A stretch of 52,136 nucleotides of DNA from an uncultured Eubacteriales bacterium (GTDB lineage Bacteria; Bacillota; Clostridia; Oscillospirales; CAG-382): the NCBI GenBank assembly GCA_934444645.1, contig CAKSCV010000021.1:1-52136 (forward strand), in the 5' to 3' direction. A model generated the notes under the pieces. It was not told the DNA's origin. It worked only from the letters and a program-made list of their open reading frames with translations, and did not search any database. Within the stretch, counting starts at the first letter, position 1; every line of letters starts with the position of its first letter. Positions 1-8,821 of this stretch are shown piece after piece. The position numbers and the translations under genes are program-made.

Positions 1-939
1 CAGATACCCCGTTTTGGTTGTTTCCGGCGTGGTCTGACGTAAGATACCGTCCTCCACCGATAGCTCCATCATGTAGTTGCTGCTCGTTGTCGTAACTTTT
101 GAACCAAATGCTAAATTTTTTGCTGCCAACGTCGTGCCGTCCCATAAATGTACACCGCACTCACCGGCTTGATCTGTCAAGGCTGCGTTCATGTAAATGA
201 GCAGCTTCTTGAAATTGTACGCCGTCCCATCCGGCTCACTGTTTCGCTCAATCGAATTCGTCGCTTCGGTCAAAGTGATAGTCTCGATAAGCTCATACGG
301 GTTTGTTAAAGCGGTAATTTTGCCATCCGTCTCTGCCTTGGTGTATGCGCCGACCTGCTCGGCTGTTACTCCGTGCGGATTTGCTTTGTCGGCATAATGC
401 GCACCGGCTTGTTCGGAAAGCGTGTCAACTGCCTTCATAGCCGCCGTATAATCCTCGCCCATTTGCACGATTTCACTGTATTTGCCCGTCACATCGTCGT
501 AAACGGCATCCATCGAAGCCAATGCCTGCGTCACCTTTTTTTCAATCTGCTCAAATTCCGTGATGGTTGCCGGATCGGAAGCGTTCGTGGCAGTATGCAC
601 CGATTCGCCCGCCGTAAATTCCATTTTTTCACTGTGCCAAACGCGATTGCCGTCCGCATCAAACGCCCGAAGCTGCGCACAAATCAAACCGCCGCTTCCC
701 AAAGCGTCCCGTGTGACGGGCCACTCCAACAGCATTCCGCTCACAGTGGCTTCACTTGCCGCGACCGGCGTCAGGGAAACAACGTCCGTGTTTTCGATGT
801 CTAACTTGAAGGTGAAATCCGCCAAAGCCGTATCTTCAATGCAAAATAATCGCGTCTCGATCAAATGGTCGTTTTCAAAGCCGATATGCCGCTCGGTGTC
901 GGGAATGACAGCCGAGCGGTCTTTTTTTATCCGTATCAT
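1..939 (-). CDS. phage tail / baseplate-like protein (N-terminal part, cut by window edge)
   Basis: I translated this from the reverse strand. The frame opens at ATG 939 behind an AAGGAAAA ribosome site and stays open for 313 codons to base 1, so the C-terminus is missing. Residues ~1-115 look like a beta-rich domain of the kind found at the N-terminus of Firmicutes phage baseplate upper proteins (BppU type, recalled family). Residues ~125-180 look coiled-coil. Near residue 187 is NPHGVTAEQVGAYTKAETD, a tail-fibre motif. The rest looks like a receptor-binding or fibre region. It has its own promoter and no phage neighbour is visible on this side, so it may be a prophage end, a tailocin gene or a domesticated surface protein. 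Confidence 0.72.
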   Translation of the reverse strand, partial: MIRIKKDRSAVIPDTERHIGFENDHLIETRLFCIEDTALADFTFKLDIENTDVVSLTPVAASEATVSGMLLEWPVTRDALGSGGLICAQLRAFDADGNRVWHSEKMEFTAGESVHTATNASDPATITEFEQIEKKVTQALASMDAVYDDVTGKYSEIVQMGEDYTAAMKAVDTLSEQAGAHYADKANPHGVTAEQVGAYTKAETDGKITALTNPYELIETITLTEATNSIERNSEPDGTAYNFKKLLIYMNAALTDQAGECGVHLWDGTTLAAKNLAFGSKVTTTSSNYMMELSVEDGILRQTTPETTKTGYL

Positions 940-1028
940 GTGTAAATTTTCCTTTCATATCAGAATCGGTTCGCTTGCCGTGCGTTAAAAACACGGTACC
1001 GAATCGGACGCTTTTCAGCATCTGATAC

Positions 1029-1057
1029 ATTATAGCACATTTGTTCTATTTTTTCAA
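1029..1057 (-). promoter_or_regulatory. sigma-A promoter for the phage-tail-like gene
   Basis: Read on the minus strand: TTGAAA (1057-1052), a 17-base spacer, then a perfect TATAAT (1034-1029). The predicted transcript has an untranslated leader of about 80-90 bases before ATG 939. Confidence 0.8.
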
Positions 1058-1424
1058 CCGAAGAATGTAAACATATGTTCGGACTCCGGGAGATTTTTCA
1101 GAAATGCACCCGAAAGCCCTTCGGAGATCATTCGAAAGCCCTTTGCACGTGCTGTGTGCGAAAAAGTCCGTTTCCGAACGAAATGCGACAGAAAAAACAA
1201 GGCGAATCGGCGAGCATTCTTTTGTATCTGTCGAATTGATAAAATTTCTTATAATATCGAAAAAATGAGTGACAATTTTAGACAGTTTTATACAAATTTA
1301 TATGCGTATTTCTGCTAATGTCGATTGTTTTCGAGAAATTCGTGTTTTTGTGAATATGCCGATAAATCTGCGACGAAATCGATTTGACTTAAGAATTTGT
1401 TTGTATATATTCAACAAAAATATA

Positions 1425-1452
1425 TGGCAAAATGACGATTTTTTGCTATATT
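1425..1452 (+). promoter_or_regulatory. possible extended -10 promoter for the first secreted paralog
   Basis: TGC followed by TATATT (1447-1452) makes an extended -10 element. The -35 region (TGGCAA, 16 bases upstream) is weak. The position suits a short leader before ATG 1531. Another TATAAT at 1250-1255 lacks a matching -35 and is an alternative. Confidence 0.3.
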
Positions 1453-1530
1453 CATACTTGCGTAACAAATTAACGCTAAGATAATAGCAACGGTAATTTT
1501 ACCAAAAAACACATGTAAAGGAGAGTTTTT

Positions 1531-4500
1531 ATGAAAAAAACACTTGCGCTTTTACTGACGCTTGCCATGGTCTTTTCCATGGTGCTCCCTGTCGGTGCTT
1601 TCGGCTTTGAAACGGTTGAAACCGTTACCGAAGAGCTTCCGGCAGCCGTACAAAGCGAGCCCGAAGCCGCGGCTCTTGCCGCAGAGGTCATTCCCGGTAA
1701 AAACTTACTTACCGGAAAAAGCGGCGTCATGACCTTTGACGACGCAACCGAAGCCGATTTGCTTATCGGTGTAGACAATTTTGCCTCCAAAACCATCGTC
1801 GAAAATCCGATAAGCTTGGTGGACGAATCCGCGCTTGATGCGGACGGAACCTACGGCAAGATCCTGCAGTTCCACCGTGAACCGGTCGGCAGGCATTGGT
1901 CGGATCTCAAATTCAATCATGCCTTCGACGGCACCAGAAAATTCTGGTTTACGTGGGATCATTACTTTGACATGGCGGATGTCAAGACACATTGGGGCGC
2001 AGCCATTTGGTTCGTTCCGGCATCGGAAGGCAACCATATGTCCTTTGACACCACGCCGAACAAGTGGACGCATACCTCTAAAACCGGCACACCGTTAAAC
2101 GGAAAATCGTTTGACTGGCAGTTCCGTATGGGTACTGTTGCGGAGGAAAACGGTGCTTGCGCAAATCCGCTCAATTTCTATATCGATAACTTCGGTGTGT
2201 TCCCGTACTACAAAATCAGCTACGTAATGCCCGACGGCACGGTACAGACCGAAGATTTCCTCTTTGCTGACGGTGTTGAATGGAAAGCCGAAAATATTGC
2301 CACCGAATATGCACCCAAAACGGATAACCGTCCTGCCGAATTCAGCACGGCCGGCGTTATCTATAAGGCCATCGGCTGGTCGACGGAGATCAATTCTGAT
2401 ACCGTGATGGAAACGATTCCTTTGAACGGCGAAGACCTCACGCTGTATCCGGTTTACGAAAAGACCGCGTTCCTCGATTCCGATAATTTCGTGATCGTGG
2501 CTGTTGAAAACGCAGAGAAACCGGCTCCGACCTCCACCACCATTACCGCGAAGGAAGCCGTTTCCTGGGCATACGACCTCGGCATGACCGAGGCGGCTGT
2601 CGAAACCACCGAAACGACCGCCGTGATCACCGCAAACGGCAAAGCCGGCACGGTAAAGCTGACCGCGACGCTTGCTTCCGATTCGTCGGTCACCTATGAA
2701 GTGGAAGTTGACATTATCGGTTCTAAGGAATGGAAGCCTGGTTTGAACATTCTCACCGGTTCCGAAAAGGCACTCGATTTCGAAAATGCCTCCGCTTCCG
2801 TTTACAAATATGTCTTTGACGACGGCGGCGAAATCCGTCAAAATCCGACCAAGGCCGGCATCAACACCACGGATAAAGCACTGTATGTCACCGACAATTC
2901 CTTTGGCGTGGCATTCGGTATGTACATCAATCCGATGGAGGTCGAACGACCGCTCTATATTTCCTATGATTATATCGGCAAATTCGGCGCGCATTGGTTC
3001 ATGGCAAACAGCTCCTCCAGCGGTGCGTATGTCTTCTGGAATGTGAAGGATTCCGGCTGTGATTCCACCGATACCTGGAAGCATGTTTTCGCTTACCGTA
3101 CGGCAGATGATGCCTGCAAGACTATCTGCAAGAACACCGGCTTTACACGCTTCGGCCTCGAAGTCGGCACGTCCGACAATCCTTTCCTCTACGCGGATAA
3201 CATCAAGTTCATCCCGGCCTACAAAGTAACCTATCTTGACTTTGAGGGAAATGTCGCTAAGACCGAATATGTTCTCTGCGACGAAAGCGGAAACTTTATC
3301 ACCGAATACATTCCGGACAGCTCGGCGGTCGCCGGTGCAAAGGGCTATTCCACCGAACCGGACGGCACAAAGGTCGTCAAGATTAAGTTTAACCATGAAG
3401 ATATCACCCTTTACCCGATGAAGGAAGCTCCGATTTCCTTCGTAGACGGTGATACCGTTGTAAACGAAAAGACCGATTACACGAAGGATTACACCATTCC
3501 TTCGCCGGAAAGCCTCGGCATGACCATTGAAAACTTCGCTTGCTGGCTCACCGACGACGGCATCGATCTCTATCCGGGCGATGTGATTGCCGTAAAGAAT
3601 ATCGATTCCATCAAGGGCAAGACCATCACCGCGTATTGCCAAGACCTCACGCTTCCGGCAGCCGCTCTCTCTTACGAAGGCGATAAAAACTGCGACGGCA
3701 CCGGTAAGTATAAGTACAGCGAACTCGTCGAGGACGAAGGCAGAACCGCTCTGCACCTGCGTCAGTTCCAAACCTCTTATAACGGCAACGGCACCTGGAT
3801 GACCGATACCCGTTCGCATTACCGCGTACAAGAAGGCTTTGACGCAAGCGAATACGGCATCTTCCAGCTTTCCTATAAGATCGCTTCCGCTAAGAACGTT
3901 CCGACCGGCACTACGCCCGAAAACGTAACCGAAGATGCGCTCTACGAGCATACCAAACCGGCCTTCTGCGGCTTCATCTACTATGGCCCGAACACCTTCT
4001 ACGGCGGCAAGAACGGCCTTATGTACATCGGCAACAACGGCGGAATTCCGCTTATCTACGATAACGAATACCACACCTTCGAAATCGACCAGAGCCTGCC
4101 GGAAAACAATAAACCGTCAACGCCTTGGACCAGCGGCGAGGGCGGCAAGATCTACGGCTTTGCCTTGGATTTGGTTCTCTGCAACTACTCCAGCGACGTT
4201 TATGTAGACTCTGTCCGCGTTTACCGTAAAGGCGTCTTCACCGTCACCTATGATACCAACGCACCGGCCGGCTACGAAGACATGGTTCAGACCGAAGTCG
4301 ATCCGGATACCGGCCGCGGCGGCGGTACCAACTATCCGCTCAAGGGCGACCGTCCCGAAATTTCCACGCTTACCTTCCGCGGTTGGGCTTTGAAACCCGA
4401 TGCAACGCCGGAGGAAACCATCGATGTGATCGAAAACTTCAATCGTTCCACCACCGTTTACGCGGTTTGGTCGAGCACACCGGCAACCCCGAAGGTCGAC

Positions 4501-4971
4501 AAGAGCAATATCAACATCCGCAGCGGCGCGGATAACGTCAACGGCATCCGCTTCTCCTCGTCTGTTACCACCAGAAACAAGGCAATGCTCGAGGAATACG
4601 GCTTTATCATCGCCCGCGAAGATGTTCTCGGCTCGAACGAATTGACCTTCATGTTCAAGAAGGACGATTCCAACACGCCGCTGTATGTTTACGGTGCAGC
4701 TTACGATAAGAAGAACGGTCTTGATATCCAATACGATGTCAGCGGCTCGAATATCATCTTCACGGCTGTCTGCACCAATATCCCGGCAGAGCATTATGCG
4801 ACCAAGCTTGTGGCACGCACCTATGCGAAGTATGCCGTGAACGGCAACGCCTTCACCGTCTACGGTGACAGCGTCGTCAAGTCCATCAAAGAGGTTGCCC
4901 AAAGCATCAAGGATGCCGGCGGCACAGCTTATGAGGACAACAAGGACTATATCGATTCCATCCTTGCATAA
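1531..4971 (+). CDS. large secreted multidomain protein, tandem paralog 1
   Basis: 1146 residues, exported. The start follows AAAGGAGAG. A signal peptide (residues ~1-23, MKKTLALLLTLAMVF then a hydrophobic core and GAFG) is clear. Architecture read by eye: jelly-roll or carbohydrate-binding-like module (~55-220), InlB/Listeria-Bacteroides B-like repeat (~221-315), BIG2-like Ig domain (~320-400), second module (~405-560), two more B-like repeats (~560-715), third module (~716-900), a clear B-repeat (~900-982, starting VTYDTNAPAG), and a C-terminal domain (~985-1146) ending DSILA. There is no LPXTG, SLH or catalytic motif. The role is unknown; adhesion or glycan binding is an inference. The next gene is its paralog, nearly identical at both ends. 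Confidence 0.93.
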   Translation: MKKTLALLLTLAMVFSMVLPVGAFGFETVETVTEELPAAVQSEPEAAALAAEVIPGKNLLTGKSGVMTFDDATEADLLIGVDNFASKTIVENPISLVDESALDADGTYGKILQFHREPVGRHWSDLKFNHAFDGTRKFWFTWDHYFDMADVKTHWGAAIWFVPASEGNHMSFDTTPNKWTHTSKTGTPLNGKSFDWQFRMGTVAEENGACANPLNFYIDNFGVFPYYKISYVMPDGTVQTEDFLFADGVEWKAENIATEYAPKTDNRPAEFSTAGVIYKAIGWSTEINSDTVMETIPLNGEDLTLYPVYEKTAFLDSDNFVIVAVENAEKPAPTSTTITAKEAVSWAYDLGMTEAAVETTETTAVITANGKAGTVKLTATLASDSSVTYEVEVDIIGSKEWKPGLNILTGSEKALDFENASASVYKYVFDDGGEIRQNPTKAGINTTDKALYVTDNSFGVAFGMYINPMEVERPLYISYDYIGKFGAHWFMANSSSSGAYVFWNVKDSGCDSTDTWKHVFAYRTADDACKTICKNTGFTRFGLEVGTSDNPFLYADNIKFIPAYKVTYLDFEGNVAKTEYVLCDESGNFITEYIPDSSAVAGAKGYSTEPDGTKVVKIKFNHEDITLYPMKEAPISFVDGDTVVNEKTDYTKDYTIPSPESLGMTIENFACWLTDDGIDLYPGDVIAVKNIDSIKGKTITAYCQDLTLPAAALSYEGDKNCDGTGKYKYSELVEDEGRTALHLRQFQTSYNGNGTWMTDTRSHYRVQEGFDASEYGIFQLSYKIASAKNVPTGTTPENVTEDALYEHTKPAFCGFIYYGPNTFYGGKNGLMYIGNNGGIPLIYDNEYHTFEIDQSLPENNKPSTPWTSGEGGKIYGFALDLVLCNYSSDVYVDSVRVYRKGVFTVTYDTNAPAGYEDMVQTEVDPDTGRGGGTNYPLKGDRPEISTLTFRGWALKPDATPEETIDVIENFNRSTTVYAVWSSTPATPKVDKSNINIRSGADNVNGIRFSSSVTTRNKAMLEEYGFIIAREDVLGSNELTFMFKKDDSNTPLYVYGAAYDKKNGLDIQYDVSGSNIIFTAVCTNIPAEHYATKLVARTYAKYAVNGNAFTVYGDSVVKSIKEVAQSIKDAGGTAYEDNKDYIDSILA
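1765..2104 (+). repeat. 340-base tract identical to 5427-5766
   Basis: Comparing the two paralogs base by base, I found no difference between 1765-2104 and 5427-5766, although third-codon positions vary freely further along the genes. The tract encodes most of the first extracellular module (about residues 79-191). Confidence 0.9.
4727..4892 (+). repeat. 166-base tract identical to 8380-8545
   Basis: A second tract with no base difference between the paralogs, inside the C-terminal domain. The flanking sequence on both sides has scattered substitutions. Confidence 0.85.
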
Positions 4972-5015
4972 CCAATAAAACGCATATCCGTAACACTTAC
5001 ACACGCATAAATTCC

Positions 5016-5065
5016 AAAACAGACGGTTTCTCATTCGGCATCGGGTGAGAAATCGTCTGTTTTTT
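5016..5065 (+). terminator. Rho-independent terminator after paralog 1
   Basis: A long stem (ACAGACGGTTTCTCA with TGAGAAATCGTCTGT, one G-T pair), a 12-base loop and a run of six T. It separates the two paralogs, so each is probably transcribed on its own. Confidence 0.9.
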
Positions 5066-5192
5066 GTGCATACTGCACAAATCTGTCCGTCAAATTGATG
5101 AAAATCGCATATGTTAATAATTTGGAAATATTCAAGGCTTATCATAGTTATAAGGACAGTCTGTCCAAAATATAGAAAAAGGAGAAATACAC

Positions 5193-8100
5193 ATGAAAAA
5201 AACACTTGCGCTTTTACTGACGCTTACCATGGTCTTTTCCATGGTGCTCCCGGTTGGGGCTTTCGGCTTTGAAACCGTCGAAACCGTTACCGAAGAGCTT
5301 CCGGCAGACGTACAAAGCGAACCCGAAGCCGCGGCTCTTGCCGCAGAGGTCATTCCCGGTAAAAACTTACTTACCGGAAAAGAAGGCGTCATGACCTTTG
5401 ACGACGCAACCGAAGCCGATTTACTGATCGGTGTAGACAATTTTGCCTCCAAAACCATCGTCGAAAATCCGATAAGCTTGGTGGACGAATCCGCGCTTGA
5501 TGCGGACGGAACCTACGGCAAGATCCTGCAGTTCCACCGTGAACCGGTCGGCAGGCATTGGTCGGATCTCAAATTCAATCATGCCTTCGACGGCACCAGA
5601 AAATTCTGGTTTACGTGGGATCATTACTTTGACATGGCGGATGTCAAGACACATTGGGGCGCAGCCATTTGGTTCGTTCCGGCATCGGAAGGCAACCATA
5701 TGTCCTTTGACACCACGCCGAACAAGTGGACGCATACCTCTAAAACCGGCACACCGTTAAACGGAAGATCGTTTGACTGGCAGTTCCGTATGGGTACTGT
5801 TGCGGCGGAAGACGGTGCTTGCGCAAATCCGCTCAATTTCTATATTGATAACTTCGGCGTGTTCCCGCTCTACAAAATCAACTACGTGATGCCCGACGGC
5901 ACGGCTGTAACCGAAGATTTCCTCTTTGCCGACGGTGTCGAATGGAAAGCCGAAAATATTGCCACCGAATATTTCGTAAAAACGGACAATCTTCCGGCTC
6001 CTTTCACAAAGAACGGCAAGATATACAATTGTATCGGCTGGTCAACGGAAATGAATTCTGATATTCCGCTTGTTTCGGTTGGTCTTGAAAATGCCGATGT
6101 CACGCTTTATCCGGTTTTGCAGGAAACCCAGATTCTTACAGCCGATAAGTATGCTGTCATTGTAAACAGCGAAAGCGACGTTGCCACCATCACCGCAAAC
6201 CAAGAGGTAAACTGGAGCTATACCATCGTCGGAGCTGACGGTACGCTTGTCACCACAGCGCCGGATATAGCAACTGTTGTAGCCGGTAAGGAAAACGGTT
6301 CGGTCAAGCTTTCCGCTACCCTTGTTTCCGACCCGACCGTGACTGCGGAAATAGAAATCCTTGTTGTTGGTTCGAGCAACTGGCGTCCGGGTTTGAATCT
6401 CTTCACCGGTACGGAAAGCGTCCTTGACTTTGAAACCCTTTCGGAGGAAGCACTTTACGCTATTTTCCGCCAAGAAGGCAATCTCAAAATTTATGAAAAC
6501 GCAACAACGAAGAACGGCGTTAACTATTCGGATAAAGCAATGACGCAAGGCGCACATGACGGTTATCCGGCTATTTGGACGAAAGACCTCACTCCGACGA
6601 TCTCCACCGACCGTCCGCTCCTCATTGAATACGATTATCGCGGAAAGTTCGGCAACCATTGGATGATGATCAATGGCTCTGGTGCACATGACATCTTTAA
6701 GGACGTAAGAAGCGGCAACGTTTATCCGGCAACGGAAACCTGGAAGCATGTCCGCCTTGAGAACCAAAAGAGCGAATCGTATAACAAATATCATGAAATA
6801 AAAAAACTTGCCATTGAGATCGGCGACGGAACGGATATCTATATTTGCATTGATAATATCCGTTATGTTCCGTACTATCAGATCACCTACAAGAACTTTG
6901 ACGATTCCGTTGCAAAGACAGAATACGTTCTTCTCGATGATAGCGGCAACTTCATGACCACTTATACGCCGGATACTTCAGTTGTTGCCGGTGCGCTCGC
7001 CTACTCGCTTGAAAAGAACGGCGATTCTGTTGAAACCGTTGAGCTTAAAAACAAGGACATCACTCTCTATCCGATGAAGACCTTAAGCGGTCCGATCACC
7101 TACACCGACGGCACAAGCTCCAAGCAGGACAAACCGGATTATACCGTGGATTACACTGTTCCTTCGCCGGAGAGCCTCGGCTTTACGCTCGAACACTTTG
7201 TCGCATGGATATCGAAAGACGGAAGAGCTTTCTATCCGAACACAGTTGTAAAAGCGGCGGATACTGACAGCATCAAGGGTCTTACCCTTACGGCATTCTG
7301 CCAGGATCTCACCAAGCCGGCTATGGGTTATGCTTACGAAGGCAACACGGAACTCGGCATAGGTAAGTATAAATACCAAGAGGTTATTGAAGACGAAGGC
7401 AGAACCGTTAACCACTTGCGTTTGTTCGGCGGCACCTACGACGGAACCAAATGGCTGAACGACGCTCGTTTCCACTTAAGCTATGCGAACGGCTTTGATG
7501 CGACCGAATACAATATCGTTCAGTACAACTACAAAATCACTTCCAGCATTAACGTAACGAATGTTTCTGTTCCGGAGCAGCCCACTCCCGAACAGCTTAC
7601 CGGCGAGATTCAAAATCCCGGTATCACTATTTACTGTCTGTACGATGTAAACACCTACTATGGCGGCGCCGGAACCATGGCGATCGGAAACGAGGATGCC
7701 TGCAAACTAATCAACGATAAGCAATATCACGTTGTTGAACTCGATATGAGCACTCCCACGCACCAGTCTGACAATATTCAATGGACGGGCGGCAAGAACG
7801 GCAAGCTGTACGGCTTTGCTGTCGATATGAACCGTGCCTATTACTCGGGCGATACCTATCTCGATTACTTCCGTGTATACCGTGACGGTATCTTCACCGT
7901 AACCTATGATACCAATGCACCGGCCGGCTTTGAAGATATGATTCAGACCGAAGTGGATCCGGATACCGGACGCGGCGGCGGTACCGGCTATATGCTCAAG
8001 GGCGAACATCCCGAAATCACCGGCTTTGCCTTCCGCGGCTGGGCAACCACACCGGATGCAACCGTTGAAAATGTTGTTGATTCCATCGATCTTACCGGTG

Positions 8101-8624
8101 ACACCACCGTTTATGCCGTTTGGTCTGACATACCGGCATCCCCGAAGGTTGACAAGAGCAACATCAACATCCGCAGCGGCGCAGATAACGTCAACGGCAT
8201 CCGCTTCTCCTCGTCTGTTACCACCAAAAACAAGGCAATGCTCGAGGAATACGGCTTCATCATCGCCCGCGAAGATGTTCTCGGTTCGAACGAACTGACC
8301 TTCATGTTCAAGAAGAAAGATGCAAATAAACCGCTGTATGTTTACGGTGCAGCTTACGATAAGAAGGCCGGTCTTGACCTCCAATACGATGTCAGCGGCT
8401 CGAATATCATCTTCACGGCTGTCTGCACCAATATCCCGGCAGAGCATTATGCGACCAAGCTTGTGGCACGCACCTATGCGAAGTATGCCGTGAACGGCAA
8501 CGCCTTCACCGTCTACGGTGACAGCGTCGTCAAGTCCATCAAAGAAGTTGCCCAGAGCATCAAGGATGCCGGCGGCGCAGCTTATGAGGACAACAAGGAC
8601 TATATCGATTCGATCCTTGCCTAA
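5193..8624 (+). CDS. large secreted multidomain protein, tandem paralog 2
   Basis: 1143 residues with the same layout as its upstream neighbour: signal peptide, alternating beta-rich modules and InlB B-like repeats (the clearest at ~899-980, starting VTYDTNAPAG), an Ig-like domain (~315-395) and the same C-terminal domain. Residues 1-208 differ from paralog 1 at about six positions and the last ~165 at about eight, while residues ~235-890 are much more divergent. The start follows AAAAAGGAG. A perfect 13-base palindrome (GGACAGTCTGTCC, 5154-5166) lies before the ribosome site, where paralog 1 has a different palindrome. The pair may be differently regulated variants of one surface or secreted factor. 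Function unknown. Confidence 0.93.
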   Translation: MKKTLALLLTLTMVFSMVLPVGAFGFETVETVTEELPADVQSEPEAAALAAEVIPGKNLLTGKEGVMTFDDATEADLLIGVDNFASKTIVENPISLVDESALDADGTYGKILQFHREPVGRHWSDLKFNHAFDGTRKFWFTWDHYFDMADVKTHWGAAIWFVPASEGNHMSFDTTPNKWTHTSKTGTPLNGRSFDWQFRMGTVAAEDGACANPLNFYIDNFGVFPLYKINYVMPDGTAVTEDFLFADGVEWKAENIATEYFVKTDNLPAPFTKNGKIYNCIGWSTEMNSDIPLVSVGLENADVTLYPVLQETQILTADKYAVIVNSESDVATITANQEVNWSYTIVGADGTLVTTAPDIATVVAGKENGSVKLSATLVSDPTVTAEIEILVVGSSNWRPGLNLFTGTESVLDFETLSEEALYAIFRQEGNLKIYENATTKNGVNYSDKAMTQGAHDGYPAIWTKDLTPTISTDRPLLIEYDYRGKFGNHWMMINGSGAHDIFKDVRSGNVYPATETWKHVRLENQKSESYNKYHEIKKLAIEIGDGTDIYICIDNIRYVPYYQITYKNFDDSVAKTEYVLLDDSGNFMTTYTPDTSVVAGALAYSLEKNGDSVETVELKNKDITLYPMKTLSGPITYTDGTSSKQDKPDYTVDYTVPSPESLGFTLEHFVAWISKDGRAFYPNTVVKAADTDSIKGLTLTAFCQDLTKPAMGYAYEGNTELGIGKYKYQEVIEDEGRTVNHLRLFGGTYDGTKWLNDARFHLSYANGFDATEYNIVQYNYKITSSINVTNVSVPEQPTPEQLTGEIQNPGITIYCLYDVNTYYGGAGTMAIGNEDACKLINDKQYHVVELDMSTPTHQSDNIQWTGGKNGKLYGFAVDMNRAYYSGDTYLDYFRVYRDGIFTVTYDTNAPAGFEDMIQTEVDPDTGRGGGTGYMLKGEHPEITGFAFRGWATTPDATVENVVDSIDLTGDTTVYAVWSDIPASPKVDKSNINIRSGADNVNGIRFSSSVTTKNKAMLEEYGFIIAREDVLGSNELTFMFKKKDANKPLYVYGAAYDKKAGLDLQYDVSGSNIIFTAVCTNIPAEHYATKLVARTYAKYAVNGNAFTVYGDSVVKSIKEVAQSIKDAGGAAYEDNKDYIDSILA
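5427..5766 (+). repeat. 340-base tract identical to 1765-2104
   Basis: Partner of the tract in paralog 1. It ends at an A/G difference (2105 versus 5767). Such sharply bounded identity suggests recent gene conversion or duplication. Confidence 0.9.
8380..8545 (+). repeat. 166-base tract identical to 4727-4892
   Basis: Partner of the C-terminal identical tract in paralog 1. Confidence 0.85.
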
Positions 8625-8642
8625 CGCTTACAGAAATGTATG

Positions 8643-8676
8643 AAAACGGGCAGTCGCTTCGGCGGCTGCCCGTTTT
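8643..8676 (+). terminator. terminator after paralog 2
   Basis: The stem AAAACGGGCAG pairs with CTGCCCGTTTT. The run of T is short (TTTT then G), and the A-rich 5' side could let it work on both strands. Confidence 0.8.
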
Positions 8677-8716
8677 GCGTTTGCGGCAAATTCCGGGATT
8701 TTTTTATAAAATGCTC

Positions 8717-8745
8717 TTGATTCCGCCGGTAAAGTGTGCTATAAT
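8717..8745 (+). promoter_or_regulatory. sigma-A promoter for the aminotransferase (and probably trpS)
   Basis: TTGATT, a 17-base spacer and a perfect TATAAT. The leader contains a weak AT-rich hairpin followed by six T (8762-8785), too weak to call an attenuator. I see no T-box. Confidence 0.85.
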
Positions 8746-8821
8746 CCAATAAAGCACCATCAAAATGCCTACGTATGCATTTTTTCGCTTACGCAGCCGG
8801 TCAGAAAGGACTGTATTTTTC

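Larger units (their letters stand above)
940..1530. other. divergent intergenic region, no gene seen
   Basis: Between the minus-strand tail-like gene and the first secreted paralog. It holds the minus-strand promoter, a short direct repeat (CGAAAGCCCTT at 1111-1121 and 1133-1143) and an AT-rich stretch from ~1200. The open frame at 1269-1484 has no convincing ribosome site and an AT-driven composition, so I do not call it. A 12-base inverted repeat (GGTAATTTTACC, 1492-1503) lies just before the ribosome site of the next gene. Confidence 0.6.

Noticed and set aside
1269..1484. 71-codon open frame in the AT-rich leader of paralog 1
   Set aside because: No ribosome site, GTG start, composition typical of noncoding AT-rich DNA.
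2095..4074. 659-codon open frame antisense to secreted paralog 1
   Set aside because: It mirrors the codon bias of the real gene, has no ribosome site at its start, and the sense strand has a signal peptide and domains. The matching frame in paralog 2 is broken, so it is not conserved.
8762..8785. Possible attenuator before the aminotransferase
   Set aside because: The seven-base stem is AT-rich and weak; no alternative pairing or leader peptide is visible.
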